Translations under genes and position numbers: made by a program
Assembly (NCBI GenBank): GCA_964436865.1
Contig: CAYTFK010000372.1
Location: forward strand, 1 to 6,595
Direction of reading: 5' to 3'
Origin: JAXGPP01 sp964436865
GTDB lineage: Bacteria > Planctomycetota > Planctomycetia > Pirellulales > Thermoguttaceae
Length of the DNA: 6,595 bases
In this document: positions 1-5,656 of the stretch, one piece after another
Position numbering within the stretch: the stretch's first letter is position 1
Layout: each line of letters opens with the position of its first letter
The notes under the pieces: model-generated
The model's database searches: none
The model's input: the letters and a program-made list of their open reading frames with translations, nothing else
What the model was told of the DNA's origin: nothing

Positions 1-78
1 CTATCATCAACGGGGCAGCCCATGGAGGGGGAACACGAGAAACGCGGCAGATTGCACCCCTCCGCCCGAGAGACAACC

Positions 79-699
79 ATGAGAGCATCCGCTAGCTGCC
101 TGATTCTTCTGATCGGCGCCGGCACGGCCAGCGCCGCTGCCACCCGGATTGAGCCGCTCAGCCATCCGTTGCGAGTCTGCGTGATCCAACCGGGCACGGA
201 ACGGCTCGTTCACGATGCCGACGTCTGGATTCACGTGCCGGGTCAGACCGCGTCGACGATTCGATACGGCCAGACCGGCCCCGCGGGCAATCCGTTCGAG
301 GCCGAACGGACCGGAGCCATCGACCCGAAGCACAAATCGCTGCTGGTCACCGTTCGCAAAGGCGAAAGCCGGGGCGCGATGCGAATCGTCTACGACGCGA
401 GCGCCGGATCGTGGGCGCCGCTCTACTGGTACGTCTACGACGACATCCGCGACGTGTGGCAGCGGACGCAGCTCTATCGCTACGACGACGCGATCGGTGA
501 ATGGGTGCGGATCATACCGCTGAGTGGACCAGAGCTCCGCGCCTCGCCGCCACCGATGGTGGTTATGGTCGACAAACCGTTCGTGATCCCAGTCCGTCGC
601 ACCGGGCAAGGCGGTATGGCAATCACTTCGGCATCGGGTGTGTCGGCCCCGCAGGCAGGTTGCCGATCATGCCGAGGCGTGACGGTCTACGCGCCGTAG
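79..699 (+). CDS. Secreted protein of unknown function with a Tyr/Trp-rich tandem repeat
   Basis: I do not recognise a family. The 206-residue product opens with a short basic end and a hydrophobic stretch (about residues 7-20, small residues ending TASAA). This looks like a type I signal peptide cleaved near residue 20, so export is likely. The body is rich in beta-type sequence. It contains an aromatic/acidic duplication: residues 118-129 and 133-144 share the pattern YxYDDxxxxWxR at a 15-residue period. The C-terminal 25 residues are low-complexity Ser/Ala/Gly with a GCRSC cysteine pair. The ATG at 79 is chosen because the signal peptide begins there. An in-frame ATG at 22 would add 19 charged residues before the signal peptide, which is unlikely. 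The Shine-Dalgarno site is weak (GAGAG about 5 bases upstream). The gene converges on the lipoprotein gene at 734-1015. The function is open: cell-surface or periplasmic is as far as the sequence goes. Confidence 0.72.
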   Translation: MRASASCLILLIGAGTASAAATRIEPLSHPLRVCVIQPGTERLVHDADVWIHVPGQTASTIRYGQTGPAGNPFEAERTGAIDPKHKSLLVTVRKGESRGAMRIVYDASAGSWAPLYWYVYDDIRDVWQRTQLYRYDDAIGEWVRIIPLSGPELRASPPPMVVMVDKPFVIPVRRTGQGGMAITSASGVSAPQAGCRSCRGVTVYAP

Positions 700-733
700 A
701 ATCGATTGGTCCACCTCATCGGGCGCCCTGCAT

Positions 734-1015
734 TCAGTCGAGTGGCTCCCAAGGGCGCACCGGCTTCAAGTCGAGCCAGTCGTTGACCGTCTCGAGCTTC
801 TTCGGCTCCTCGCGACCCCAGCCGAACCACGGGCGATGTTCCTCCTTATCGCGGCTCCGCTTCTGCTTGGCTTTGGAGCGAGACGACTGGAAGGAGGACG
901 ATGGCGACGACTTCCCTGGCGTAAACAGGCTACAGCCGCCGGGCACCAGTCCGATCCACGCGAGGAGCAGCAGCCACCGCAGAAGCCGGCACGCGGATGG
1001 ACGGAAGAGCTTCAT
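734..1015 (-). CDS. Small predicted lipoprotein of planctomycete type
   Basis: The 93-residue product starts MKLFRP, followed by a strongly hydrophobic stretch (about residues 11-24) leading to VPGGC with Cys28. This fits a lipoprotein signal, although the residue at -3 is Pro, so the lipobox is imperfect and a simple membrane anchor is possible. After the Cys comes a Ser-rich and then strongly basic/charged linker (residues about 32-56). A tail follows with WFGWGR and TVNDWLDLKPVRPW. Similar short Trp-containing tails occur, as I recall, in many small planctomycete proteins with no known function. The start at 1015 is supported by AAGGA 8 bases upstream on the minus strand. An upstream in-frame ATG at 1150 would place 45 extra residues before the signal sequence and is rejected. 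The gene is divergent from rhaA and convergent with the secreted protein gene. Confidence 0.7.
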   Translation of the reverse strand: MKLFRPSACRLLRWLLLLAWIGLVPGGCSLFTPGKSSPSSSFQSSRSKAKQKRSRDKEEHRPWFGWGREEPKKLETVNDWLDLKPVRPWEPLD

Positions 1016-1166
1016 CCTCAGGTTCCTTCGACTCTGCCAGGAAATGGGCAATGACCGGCGGGCACCGCCGAGCCGCCGGTGGGGCGGGAGTCTCGCAGAA
1101 AGCGCACCCGGCGTCCAGACCGCTTCAGCGGCAGCAACACCTTGCGCCAACAGAGCATTTTACCCG

Positions 1167-1175
1167 ATTTTACCA
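1167..1175 (-). promoter_or_regulatory. Candidate extended -10 promoter for the lipoprotein gene
   Basis: Read on the minus strand this is TGGTAAAAT, an extended -10 element (TGn) with a hexamer one base from TATAAT. A second TAAAAT lies ten bases further downstream (1157-1162). No convincing -35 is seen. Transcription would start near 1160 and give a leader of about 145 bases before the ATG at 1015, which is long. The assignment rests on motif and direction only. Confidence 0.3.
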
Positions 1176-1195
1176 GATTCCGGATCCGCGGACGC

Positions 1196-1224
1196 TTGCA
1201 GCCTGGGATGGCAGGCGACAAAAT
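1196..1224 (+). promoter_or_regulatory. Candidate sigma-70-type promoter for rhaA
   Basis: TTGCAG (1196-1201), a 17-base spacer and CAAAAT (1219-1224) form a weak but correctly spaced housekeeping-type promoter, 3/6 and 4/6 matches to consensus. Transcription would start near 1231, about 78 bases before the rhaA start codon. A small inverted repeat, GCGGC-CGAT-GCCGC (1226-1239), lies over the predicted start point and could be an operator or a 5' hairpin. No sugar-responsive regulator gene is present in the window to support this. Confidence 0.3.
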
Positions 1225-1296
1225 AGCGGCCGATGCCGCGATCCGGGGATTGTGACGATCTCCATGACCAAAGCACCACCGACCCGCCGAACCTGC

Positions 1297-1302
1297 AAGG
1301 AG
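1297..1302 (+). promoter_or_regulatory. Ribosome binding site that fixes the rhaA start
   Basis: AAGGAG, six bases before the GTG at 1309, is the strongest Shine-Dalgarno site in the window. It selects the GTG over an in-frame ATG at 1264, which has no such site and would add 15 residues not expected in the family. Confidence 0.75.
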
Positions 1303-1308
1303 AACCTC

Positions 1309-2568
1309 GTGGACACTGGACGTATCGAGAAGGCTTATCAGATTGCCAAGGAACAGTACGCTGAATACGGCATCGATACGGAACAGACGCTGACGCGGCT
1401 GGCGAAAATCGCCGTCTCCATGCACTGCTGGCAGGGCGACGACGTGGGTGGTTTCGAGTCCAGCCAGGGACTCACGGGCGGCGGTATTATGGCTACTGGC
1501 GCCTACCCTGGCAAAGCTCGCACGGCCGACGAGCTGCGGAGCGATCTGGAACGCGCATACAGCCTGATCCCGGGCAAGCATCGCCTCAATTTGCACGCCA
1601 TCTACCTGGAGAGCGACCGACCGGTGGAGCGGAACCAGATCCAGCCCGCGCACTTCCAGCGATGGATCGACTGGGCCAAGGGAATCGGCATCGGCATGGA
1701 CTTCAATCCAACCTACTTTTCCCATCCCAAGGCGGCGGATGGCTTCACGCTCACCAGCCGCGACGAAGGCATCCGGCGATTCTGGGTAGAGCACGGCATC
1801 GCCTGCCGGAAAATCGGCGAAGCGATGGGGCGCGCCCTCGGCACGCCCTGCGTCACGAACGTCTGGATACCCGACGGCTACAAAGACATAACCATCGACC
1901 GCAAGGGTCCGCGGGAAATCCTGCGTCGCTCGCTTGACGAGATATTTGCCGTCGAGATCGATCCGCGGGCCAACCTCGATGCCGTGGAATCGAAGCTGTT
2001 CGGCATCGGCTCGGAGACTTACGTGCCGGGCTCGCATGAGTTCTACCTGGGCTATGCCATTCAGTCGGGCAAGCTCCTGTGCCTCGATGCGGGCCATTTC
2101 CATCCCACCGAAACGATCGCCGACAAGATCTCATCGGTGCTGCTGTACCTTGACGAGATCCTGCTGCACGTCAGCCGCGGCATCCGCTGGGACAGCGACC
2201 ACGTGGTCGTCTTCAACGACGATCTCCGCGCGATCGCCGAGGAGATCGTGCGAGGCGGCTTCATCGAGCGCGTGCACATCGGCCTCGATTTCTTCGACGC
2301 CAGCATCAACCGCGTGGCGGCCTGGGTGATCGGCACGCGGGCCATGATCAAGGCGCTCCTGGCGGCGCTCGTCGAGCCAACCGCCGGTCTGCGGGAGATG
2401 GAACTGGCCGGCGACTTCACGGCGCGACTGGCGACGGTCGAAGAGATCAAGATGCTTCCGCTGGGGGCACTGTGGGACTACTACTGCCTCCGGAACGACG
2501 TTCCGGGAGAAGGCCAGTGGCTTCCAATCGTTCGCCAGTATGAAGAACAAGTCACAGGCAGGCGATAG
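1309..2568 (+). CDS. rhaA: L-rhamnose isomerase
   Basis: RhaA converts L-rhamnose to L-rhamnulose in the cytoplasm, the first step of the isomerase/kinase/aldolase route, using divalent metal (Mn). From the GTG at 1309 the product is 419 residues, the length I recall for the E. coli enzyme. The sequence is recognisably RhaA throughout: CWQGDDVGGFE near residue 40, MDFNPTYFSHP, CLDAGHFHPTE (258-268), SRGIRWDSDHVV (289-300), GLDFFDASINR (325-335), and a C-terminal LPLGALWDYYC segment. The metal-site residues expected from the family are present: His263, Asp295 and Asp297. I therefore infer an active enzyme. The C-terminus ends as in other members, so the frame is intact. No kinase (rhaB) or aldolase gene is in the window; those steps must be encoded elsewhere. 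It is followed after 28 bases by an NCS1-type transporter, probably cotranscribed. Confidence 0.96.
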   Translation: MDTGRIEKAYQIAKEQYAEYGIDTEQTLTRLAKIAVSMHCWQGDDVGGFESSQGLTGGGIMATGAYPGKARTADELRSDLERAYSLIPGKHRLNLHAIYLESDRPVERNQIQPAHFQRWIDWAKGIGIGMDFNPTYFSHPKAADGFTLTSRDEGIRRFWVEHGIACRKIGEAMGRALGTPCVTNVWIPDGYKDITIDRKGPREILRRSLDEIFAVEIDPRANLDAVESKLFGIGSETYVPGSHEFYLGYAIQSGKLLCLDAGHFHPTETIADKISSVLLYLDEILLHVSRGIRWDSDHVVVFNDDLRAIAEEIVRGGFIERVHIGLDFFDASINRVAAWVIGTRAMIKALLAALVEPTAGLREMELAGDFTARLATVEEIKMLPLGALWDYYCLRNDVPGEGQWLPIVRQYEEQVTGRR

Positions 2569-2596
2569 TACCCAGACTCCGCAGGTGGCGAGAGAA

Positions 2597-4093
2597 ATGT
2601 CCGACGTGCCAACAACTAGCGCTACGGAGGAAGCGACACCGGGCAGCGAATATGAGCGCGAACCCGTGCCGGAGCGTTCTCTGCTGGGCTTCAAGAGTTT
2701 CGTCGGCATGTACGCGGGCGAACACACGGCGGGCACGGAGTTGATGATCGGCCCGCTGTTCGTGGCCGCTGGCGTGAGCGCTTTCGACCTCGTCTTTGGG
2801 CTGCTGCTGGGGAACCTGCTGGCGGTGGCGAGTTGGACGCTGCTGACGGCGCCGATCGCCACCCGGTCGCGGCTGACGCTCTACTACCAGTTGGAGAAGA
2901 TCTGCGGCCGCAATCTGGTGACGCTGTATAACCTGGCCAACGGAGTGATGTTCTGCTTCCTGGCAGGAGCGATGGTTACCGTTTCGGCGACCGCGGTTGG
3001 CGTGTGGATCGAGTTTCCGATGCCACAGTTGGACGACCTGTATCCCAACAGCCTGGGTTGGGTGCTGTCGGTGCTCGGGGTGGGTGCGGTGATCTCCATC
3101 GTGGCGGCGTACGGCTACCAGATGGTGGCCAAGGTAGCCAACATCGCCGCCCCTTGGATGGTGCTGATGTTTGTCGCCTTCGGACTGGTTTCGCTCCAGC
3201 GACTCGGCGTCGATTCGCTGGACGGCGCCTGGAGCGTTACGAAGGAGCGGATTCTGGTCGGCGGCGATCCTCTGCCCGGCCAGACCAAGTTCACGTTCTG
3301 GCACGTGACGTTCTTCGCCTGGTTCTGCAACATGGCGATGCACGTGGGGATGGCCGATCTCTCGGTGTTCCGCTTCGCGCGGAAGTCGTGGTACGGAATC
3401 GCCTCGGGAGCCGGAATGTTTCTGGGCCACTATGTCGCCTGGGTTGCGGCGGCGTTGATGTACGCCGAACAACTGAACCGCACCCCGAACGACACGGCGG
3501 TGCTGCCGGGCCCACTGGCCTATCAGGCCACCGGCCTCGCCGGACTGATCTGCGTCATCGTGGCCGGCTGGACCACGGCGAATCCGACGATCTATCGCGC
3601 CGGGCTGGCGTTTCAGGCGATCGCGCCGCGGACTTCGCGGTTCACCGTGACGCTGTTCACCGGCGCGGTGGCGACCGCTGCCGGCCTGTTTCCGGCGATC
3701 ACCATGAAACTCCTCAACTTCGTCGCCCTGTACGGCCTCCTGCTCATGCCAATGGGCGCGGTGCTCTTTGTCGATTTCTGGCTGATCCGCCGACTGGGAT
3801 TGGAGGACAATTACGCCGAACGGAAGGGCATCTCGTTCAATTGGGCGGCCGGCCTGGCATGGCTGCTTGCGCTGGCGGCCTGCGTGCTAATCATCTTTCT
3901 CGACGACTTGACGCTGTGGGCCGAGTCGCAGGGCTGGATTGACGTGAGCGACCGCGTTGAGAGACTCCTGCACGATTGGGCGCAGATCTATTTCGTGAGT
4001 CTGCCGGGCTGGTTCATCGCCGCCGGGTTGTACATCGTGCTCAGCCGAGTCTACCAGAAACGAGCTGTATTGTCGGACAGGGCAGGGGAGTGA
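2597..4093 (+). CDS. NCS1-family transporter (purine/cytosine permease-like), rhaA-linked
   Basis: This is an integral inner-membrane protein of about 498 residues with roughly 12 hydrophobic segments. Known NCS1 proteins (for example CodB and Mhp1) carry nucleobases, hydantoins or allantoin with H+ or Na+. Family hallmarks are seen in two places. Near residues 239-261 there is an F-x-x-W-x-x-N segment running into ADLSVFRFARK, like the N..D.SR(Y/F) motif. At residues 385-399 there is PMGAVLFVDFWLIRR, matching the usual P..G...aDYWLIRR. The first about 28 residues are hydrophilic (Glu/Thr/Pro-rich) and presumably cytoplasmic. The start is uncertain. The ATG at 2597 has a weak GAGAG site and leaves a 28-base gap after rhaA. 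An in-frame ATG at 2540 would overlap the rhaA end by 29 bases and has no visible ribosome site. The position straight after rhaA suggests it could import L-rhamnose or a related substrate. That is inference; the family itself argues for nucleobase-like substrates. Confidence 0.88.
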   Translation: MSDVPTTSATEEATPGSEYEREPVPERSLLGFKSFVGMYAGEHTAGTELMIGPLFVAAGVSAFDLVFGLLLGNLLAVASWTLLTAPIATRSRLTLYYQLEKICGRNLVTLYNLANGVMFCFLAGAMVTVSATAVGVWIEFPMPQLDDLYPNSLGWVLSVLGVGAVISIVAAYGYQMVAKVANIAAPWMVLMFVAFGLVSLQRLGVDSLDGAWSVTKERILVGGDPLPGQTKFTFWHVTFFAWFCNMAMHVGMADLSVFRFARKSWYGIASGAGMFLGHYVAWVAAALMYAEQLNRTPNDTAVLPGPLAYQATGLAGLICVIVAGWTTANPTIYRAGLAFQAIAPRTSRFTVTLFTGAVATAAGLFPAITMKLLNFVALYGLLLMPMGAVLFVDFWLIRRLGLEDNYAERKGISFNWAAGLAWLLALAACVLIIFLDDLTLWAESQGWIDVSDRVERLLHDWAQIYFVSLPGWFIAAGLYIVLSRVYQKRAVLSDRAGE

Positions 4094-4112
4094 GTTCTTA
4101 CGTCGATCGGCA

Positions 4113-4127
4113 TCCGGGGCGCCCGGA
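4113..4127 (+). repeat. Short GC-rich inverted repeat between the transporter and the small membrane protein
   Basis: TCCGGG-GCG-CCCGGA is a perfect 6-base stem with a 3-base loop, 20 bases after the transporter stop codon. No T-run follows, so it is not a standard intrinsic terminator. It could stabilise the 3' end of the upstream message or weaken read-through into the small gene. It may also be chance in a GC-rich spacer. Confidence 0.35.
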
Positions 4128-4175
4128 ACGCGAAGCTCCCGACTATTCGATCATTAACCGTGGAAGCAACACACC

Positions 4176-4370
4176 GTGAGACGCGTATTCCAGGTTCTCT
4201 CGTGGGGCTCACTGATCCTCACCGTGCTGCCGCCAGTGCTGTTCTTTGCGGGTCTGATGGACTCGGACCGGATGAAATGGGTGCTGTTCATGGCTACAAT
4301 CGTGTGGTTTGCCGCAACACCGTTCTGGATGGGGCGGTCGGAGAAGCGCGAGTCGACTGGCGCCGCGTAG
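4176..4370 (+). CDS. Small two-helix membrane protein of unknown function
   Basis: The 64-residue product has two clear membrane segments (about residues 7-28, with a central PP kink, and 34-51), joined by a short DSDRMK loop. A polar, charged tail (GRSEKRES) follows. The start is a GTG at 4176 with GGAAG nine bases upstream; codons from there open MRRVF, giving positive charge before the first helix. I do not recognise a named domain, though similar short proteins with a WFxATPxWMG-like second helix are, as I recall, common in planctomycetes. It lies 82 bases downstream of the NCS1 transporter on the same strand. It could therefore be an accessory subunit of the transporter or an unrelated passenger. 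The next gene has its own promoter, so this is probably the last gene of the rhaA unit. Confidence 0.72.
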   Translation: MRRVFQVLSWGSLILTVLPPVLFFAGLMDSDRMKWVLFMATIVWFAATPFWMGRSEKRESTGAA

Positions 4371-4404
4371 CTCTTCAAAGCATCTCTTTCGGCCCTCGGC
4401 GGCG

Positions 4405-4413
4405 TGATATAAT
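4405..4413 (+). promoter_or_regulatory. Extended -10 promoter for proC
   Basis: TGATATAAT is a perfect TATAAT hexamer with the TGn extension, in the spacer between the small membrane protein and proC. The -35 region (about 4385-4390, TCTTTC) is poor, as is usual for extended -10 promoters. Transcription would start near 4420, leaving a leader of about 34 or 70 bases depending on the proC start. A GC-rich imperfect hairpin (4421-4436, CCGC paired with GCGG) would sit at the very 5' end of this transcript. Confidence 0.6.
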
Positions 4414-4489
4414 GGGATAGCCGCGTGGCACGGCGGATCATTCGGATCAGACGGTGCCATCCGTTTCTTCAGCAGATCGGGACGTGCGG

Positions 4490-5305
4490 ATGCTCCAGCA
4501 GCGAATTGGCTTCATTGGTGCCGGCCAGATGGCAATGGCTCTCGGCCAGGCATTCGTCAAGGCCCAGCTTGTGGCTGGGGAACGGTTGCTGGCCCACGAC
4601 GTCTCGCCACCAGCGGCCGAGCGGTTCGCCGCCGCGACGGGGGGAGCTATCGCACCTGGAAACACGGCCGTGGTGGCGACCGCCGATGTGGTATTTCTGG
4701 CAATCAAGCCGCAACACATGGCTGAGGTGTTGCGCGAGGTCCGACCCCAAGTAACCGGCCAGACACTTTTCGTCTCGATCGCCGCCGGAATCCGCCTCCA
4801 GACGATTGCCGAGGGACTGGGCAGCGACGCGCGGCTGATCCGAGTGATGCCGAACACGCCGTGCCTCATCGGGCAGGGCGCCTGCGCGTATAGTGCCGGC
4901 TCGAAAGCCACCGCCGCCGATCGCCAACTGATCGGACAACTGCTCGACGCCGTCGGCGTCGCGGTCGAGATCGACGAGAAACTGCTCGACGCGGTAACCG
5001 GATTGTCGGGTTCCGGGCCAGCGTTCATCTACATGGTTATCGAGGCCCTGGCTGACGGCGGCGTCCGCATGGGTCTGCCGCGCAGCACGGCGCTGACCCT
5101 AGCGGCGCAGACGGTACGCGGCGCGGCCGAAATGGTGATGGCCTCGCAGGACCATCCGGCCGTGCTTAAGGACCGCGTTGCCAGCCCCGGTGGAACGACC
5201 ATCGCAGGGATCGAAGCGCTGGAGGCCGGGGGGCTCCGCGCCACGTTGATCGCCGCCGTGGCTGCCGCCACTCGGCGGTCCGCCGAGTTGAGTGGGTCCG
5301 CATGA
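4490..5305 (+). CDS. proC: Pyrroline-5-carboxylate reductase
   Basis: ProC reduces 1-pyrroline-5-carboxylate to L-proline with NAD(P)H, the last step of proline synthesis, in the cytoplasm. From the ATG at 4490 the product is 271 residues, close to the usual length (about 270). The N-terminal Rossmann domain opens with the dinucleotide loop IGFIGAGQM (residues 6-14). It continues through IKPQHM, VSIAAG and RVMPNTP (MPNTP at 120-124). The C-terminal helical dimerisation domain carries SGSGPAF (173-179), EALADGGVRMGLPR and LKDRVASPGGTTI (226-238), all signature segments of the family. An in-frame GTG at 4454 would add 12 residues (PSVSSADRDVR) before the Rossmann strand. Neither start has a strong Shine-Dalgarno site, and the ATG is preferred by family length. 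A 76-residue unknown gene follows after 10 bases, probably in the same transcript. Confidence 0.95.
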   Translation: MLQQRIGFIGAGQMAMALGQAFVKAQLVAGERLLAHDVSPPAAERFAAATGGAIAPGNTAVVATADVVFLAIKPQHMAEVLREVRPQVTGQTLFVSIAAGIRLQTIAEGLGSDARLIRVMPNTPCLIGQGACAYSAGSKATAADRQLIGQLLDAVGVAVEIDEKLLDAVTGLSGSGPAFIYMVIEALADGGVRMGLPRSTALTLAAQTVRGAAEMVMASQDHPAVLKDRVASPGGTTIAGIEALEAGGLRATLIAAVAAATRRSAELSGSA

Positions 5306-5315
5306 GAGCAGGGAC

Positions 5316-5546
5316 ATGTCCATCTTCTGCATCATCGACGACAAGTACGTGCCGCTGTACCGGATCATGTGGGTATCGGCGTTGCCGCACTACTGCGGCG
5401 AGGCGGATTGCCAGCGCGAAGGCGAGTATGAAGTCCGCCTGGAGCAAGGTGAGATCGTGTGGGCCGCGAGCCAGGAGCAGCGCGACGCCGTGCTTGCCGC
5501 CTTGGAGCAATGGGGCTCGGAGGAGCCCGAGGACGGGTATGAATGA
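5316..5546 (+). CDS. Small Cys-containing protein of unknown function downstream of proC
   Basis: The 76-residue soluble product has no family I can name. It starts MSIFCIIDDKYVPLY. A central PHYCGEADC segment (His25, Cys27, Cys32) could bind metal or form a disulfide, but three ligands are too few to assert a zinc site. A charged stretch (EGEYEVRLEQGE) follows, then a predicted helix (about 53-66) and an acidic end (SEEPEDGYE). The ATG at 5316 is chosen because a GAGAG run lies seven bases upstream and GGGA is adjacent. A GTG at 5292 in frame would overlap the end of proC and add eight residues. The gene sits 10 bases after proC, so it is probably translated from the same message. Its stop codon overlaps an ATG (ATGA at 5543-5546) that opens a longer version of the next gene. 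Confidence 0.68.
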   Translation: MSIFCIIDDKYVPLYRIMWVSALPHYCGEADCQREGEYEVRLEQGEIVWAASQEQRDAVLAALEQWGSEEPEDGYE

Positions 5547-5580
5547 TCTGGGCGCCCGCGGCTAAGACACGATCTTACAG

Positions 5581-5626
5581 CGTTTCCGATCCGGTTCGAC
5601 GCGATCGGTCGGAGGTAGTGGAAACG
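5581..5626 (+). repeat. Inverted repeat / stem-loop in the leader of the next gene
   Basis: CGTTTCC (5581-5587) is perfectly complementary to GGAAACG (5620-5626). Nested within it, CCGATC (5586-5591) pairs with GATCGG (5603-5608), sharing two bases with the outer arm. The element lies in the 110-base spacer before the 162-residue protein gene, ending 15 bases before its GGGAGAG ribosome site. No T-run follows, so it does not look like an intrinsic terminator. It could be a leader structure or an operator. Confidence 0.4.
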
Positions 5627-5656
5627 GTCCCGAACAATTCTGGGAGAGCCGCCATC

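Noticed and set aside
24..63. GGAGGGG (24-30) and CCCCTCC (57-63) complementary arms before the secreted protein gene
   Set aside because: Perfect 7-base match but a 26-base loop and nothing else to support a function; likely chance.
7..609. Minus-strand open frame of 200 codons opposite the secreted protein gene
   Set aside because: The plus-strand frame has a proper signal peptide and an internal protein repeat; the opposite translation is Arg-rich with no structure I can see.
600..699. Possible frameshift near the 3' end of the secreted protein gene
   Set aside because: The C-terminal composition changes to Ser/Gly/Ala with GCRSC, but no alternative frame gives a better continuation, so there is no evidence of a break.
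721..728. GGGCGCCC palindrome between the convergent genes as a bidirectional terminator
   Set aside because: There is no loop and no T-run on either strand, so it does not fit an intrinsic terminator.
501..1226. Plus-strand open frame spanning the convergent gene pair
   Set aside because: It overlaps both the secreted protein and lipoprotein genes in another frame, and the translation has no domain, signal or plausible composition.
997..1308. N-terminal extension of rhaA by up to 104 residues
   Set aside because: The extension is out of line with the 419-residue family length, and AAGGAG points to the GTG at 1309.
1018..2103. Long minus-strand open frame of 361 codons opposite rhaA
   Set aside because: It lies antisense to a clear RhaA coding sequence whose strong codon bias keeps the opposite frame open. 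It has no recognisable domain.
2552..3472. Minus-strand open frame of 306 codons opposite the transporter
   Set aside because: Low-complexity His/Arg/Gln-rich translation typical of the antisense of a GC-rich membrane protein gene.
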